DNA of 64,000 bases from the NCBI GenBank assembly GCA_037179515.1, contig JAXCGZ010011588.1:1-64000 (forward strand). Reading direction: 5' to 3'. This document shows positions 63,521-64,000 of this stretch, piece by piece (position 1 is the first letter of the stretch; each line of letters starts with the position of its first letter). This DNA comes from Halocaridina rubra (taxonomy: Eukaryota > Arthropoda > Malacostraca > Decapoda > Atyidae). The translations under genes were made by a program, and so were the position numbers. Below the pieces are notes generated by a model that saw nothing but the letters and a program-made list of their open reading frames with translations, searched no databases and had not been told where the DNA came from.

Positions 63521-63774
63521 TGTAAAGTTCTTAGCCTAATAAGGTACGGATACCCTGTACAGTTAATATCTCCAAATCCCAGTTATTCTCACTAATGATC
63601 TCTTCTAGTAACTCAAATTCTGTCTAACTAATCTTCCAATAGCAAAAAAATCTATATACTTAAAGTACAGACAAGCGAATAAAAGTGCACAGAAAAAAAA
63701 AAAAGATTTCATCTTTATCATCAGTTGGTACTCCTTGTGATTTTTTATTGCCTTCAATTTGCTAAGCAATAGTA

Positions 63775-63963
63775 GTCGCCGTGGCTCAACCGGTAGCGTC
63801 CGCGACTCTGAGGCGTCAGGTCGAGGGTTCGCGCCCCATCACGGTCTGAGGTTCGCAAGGGCATGCACTCAGGGTAAGGATTACATCTGCCAAAACAAGT
63901 CCTTCACAAGAAGGCAACCGTCCTAGCCCTTGGTTGAAAAGGGAGTCCGTGACGTAAAACCGG
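63775..63963 (+). mobile_element. tRNA-derived SINE family B (plus copy)
   Basis: GTCGCCGTGGCTCAACCGGT begins the tRNA-like head (A box TGGCTCAACCGG, B box GGTTCGCGCCC). The body includes CATGCACTCAGGGTAAGGAT and ends GACGTAAAACCGG. It differs from the copy at 5489-5678 by only scattered bases, so the family is young. Confidence 0.82.
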
Positions 63964-64000
63964 AACCAACCAATTTGCTAAGCAATCTTTGAGATCCTCA

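Noticed and set aside
63775..63850. tRNA gene call for the tRNA-like heads of the SINEs
   Set aside because: A and B boxes are present, but the sequence does not close an acceptor stem and is continuous with a repeated body; several copies exist on both strands.

Overview
The window is nuclear DNA from an arthropod, most likely a decapod crustacean (shrimp, crab or crayfish type). Grounds: huge (AT)n, (CT/AG)n and (AAT)n microsatellites, many tRNA-derived SINEs, CR1/Jockey-type, RTE-type, mariner and pogo/Tigger-like elements, (TTAGG)n-like motifs, and one intron-rich animal gene. The species cannot be fixed from this sequence. No bacterial, organellar or viral gene block was seen.

Layout. 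1-13.6 kb is repeat-rich and gene-free: the 5' half of a decayed non-LTR element (229-1600), RTE-type remnants (4930-5170, 6905-8022), a tandem and inverted array of ~275-bp tRNA-like units (5819-6810), a LINE-tailed repeat (11930-12235) and an imperfect foldback with TTAGG repeats in its loop (12350-12565). 13.6-23 kb carries a near-intact non-LTR retrotransposon (13646-17524; ORF1 plus 940-codon ORF2), a 5'-truncated, very similar minus-strand copy set between TG tracts (20604-22216), a short third piece (18180-18380) and a ~208-bp long palindrome (19561-19768).

23.7-59.7 kb is one plus-strand gene, ALDH16A1 (aldehyde dehydrogenase family 16 member A1). I could join 15 coding exons into a continuous 824-residue reading frame. 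All exon junctions are in phase and splice GT-AG, except intron 14, which is GC-AG. Domain 1 keeps the catalytic Cys and Glu; domain 2 is the family's shortened non-catalytic domain. Its introns are packed with SINEs, a recurrent palindrome-bearing repeat, two MITE-like elements, a pogo/Tigger-like element, a dead mariner (47605-48930) and LINE fragments.

59.7-64 kb is 3' flank with more SINEs and no recognised gene. Apart from ALDH16A1 and the retrotransposon ORFs I see no protein-coding gene. Most other long open frames are microsatellite translations (Tyr-Ile, Ser-Leu or Glu-Arg runs) or lie in transposon remains.
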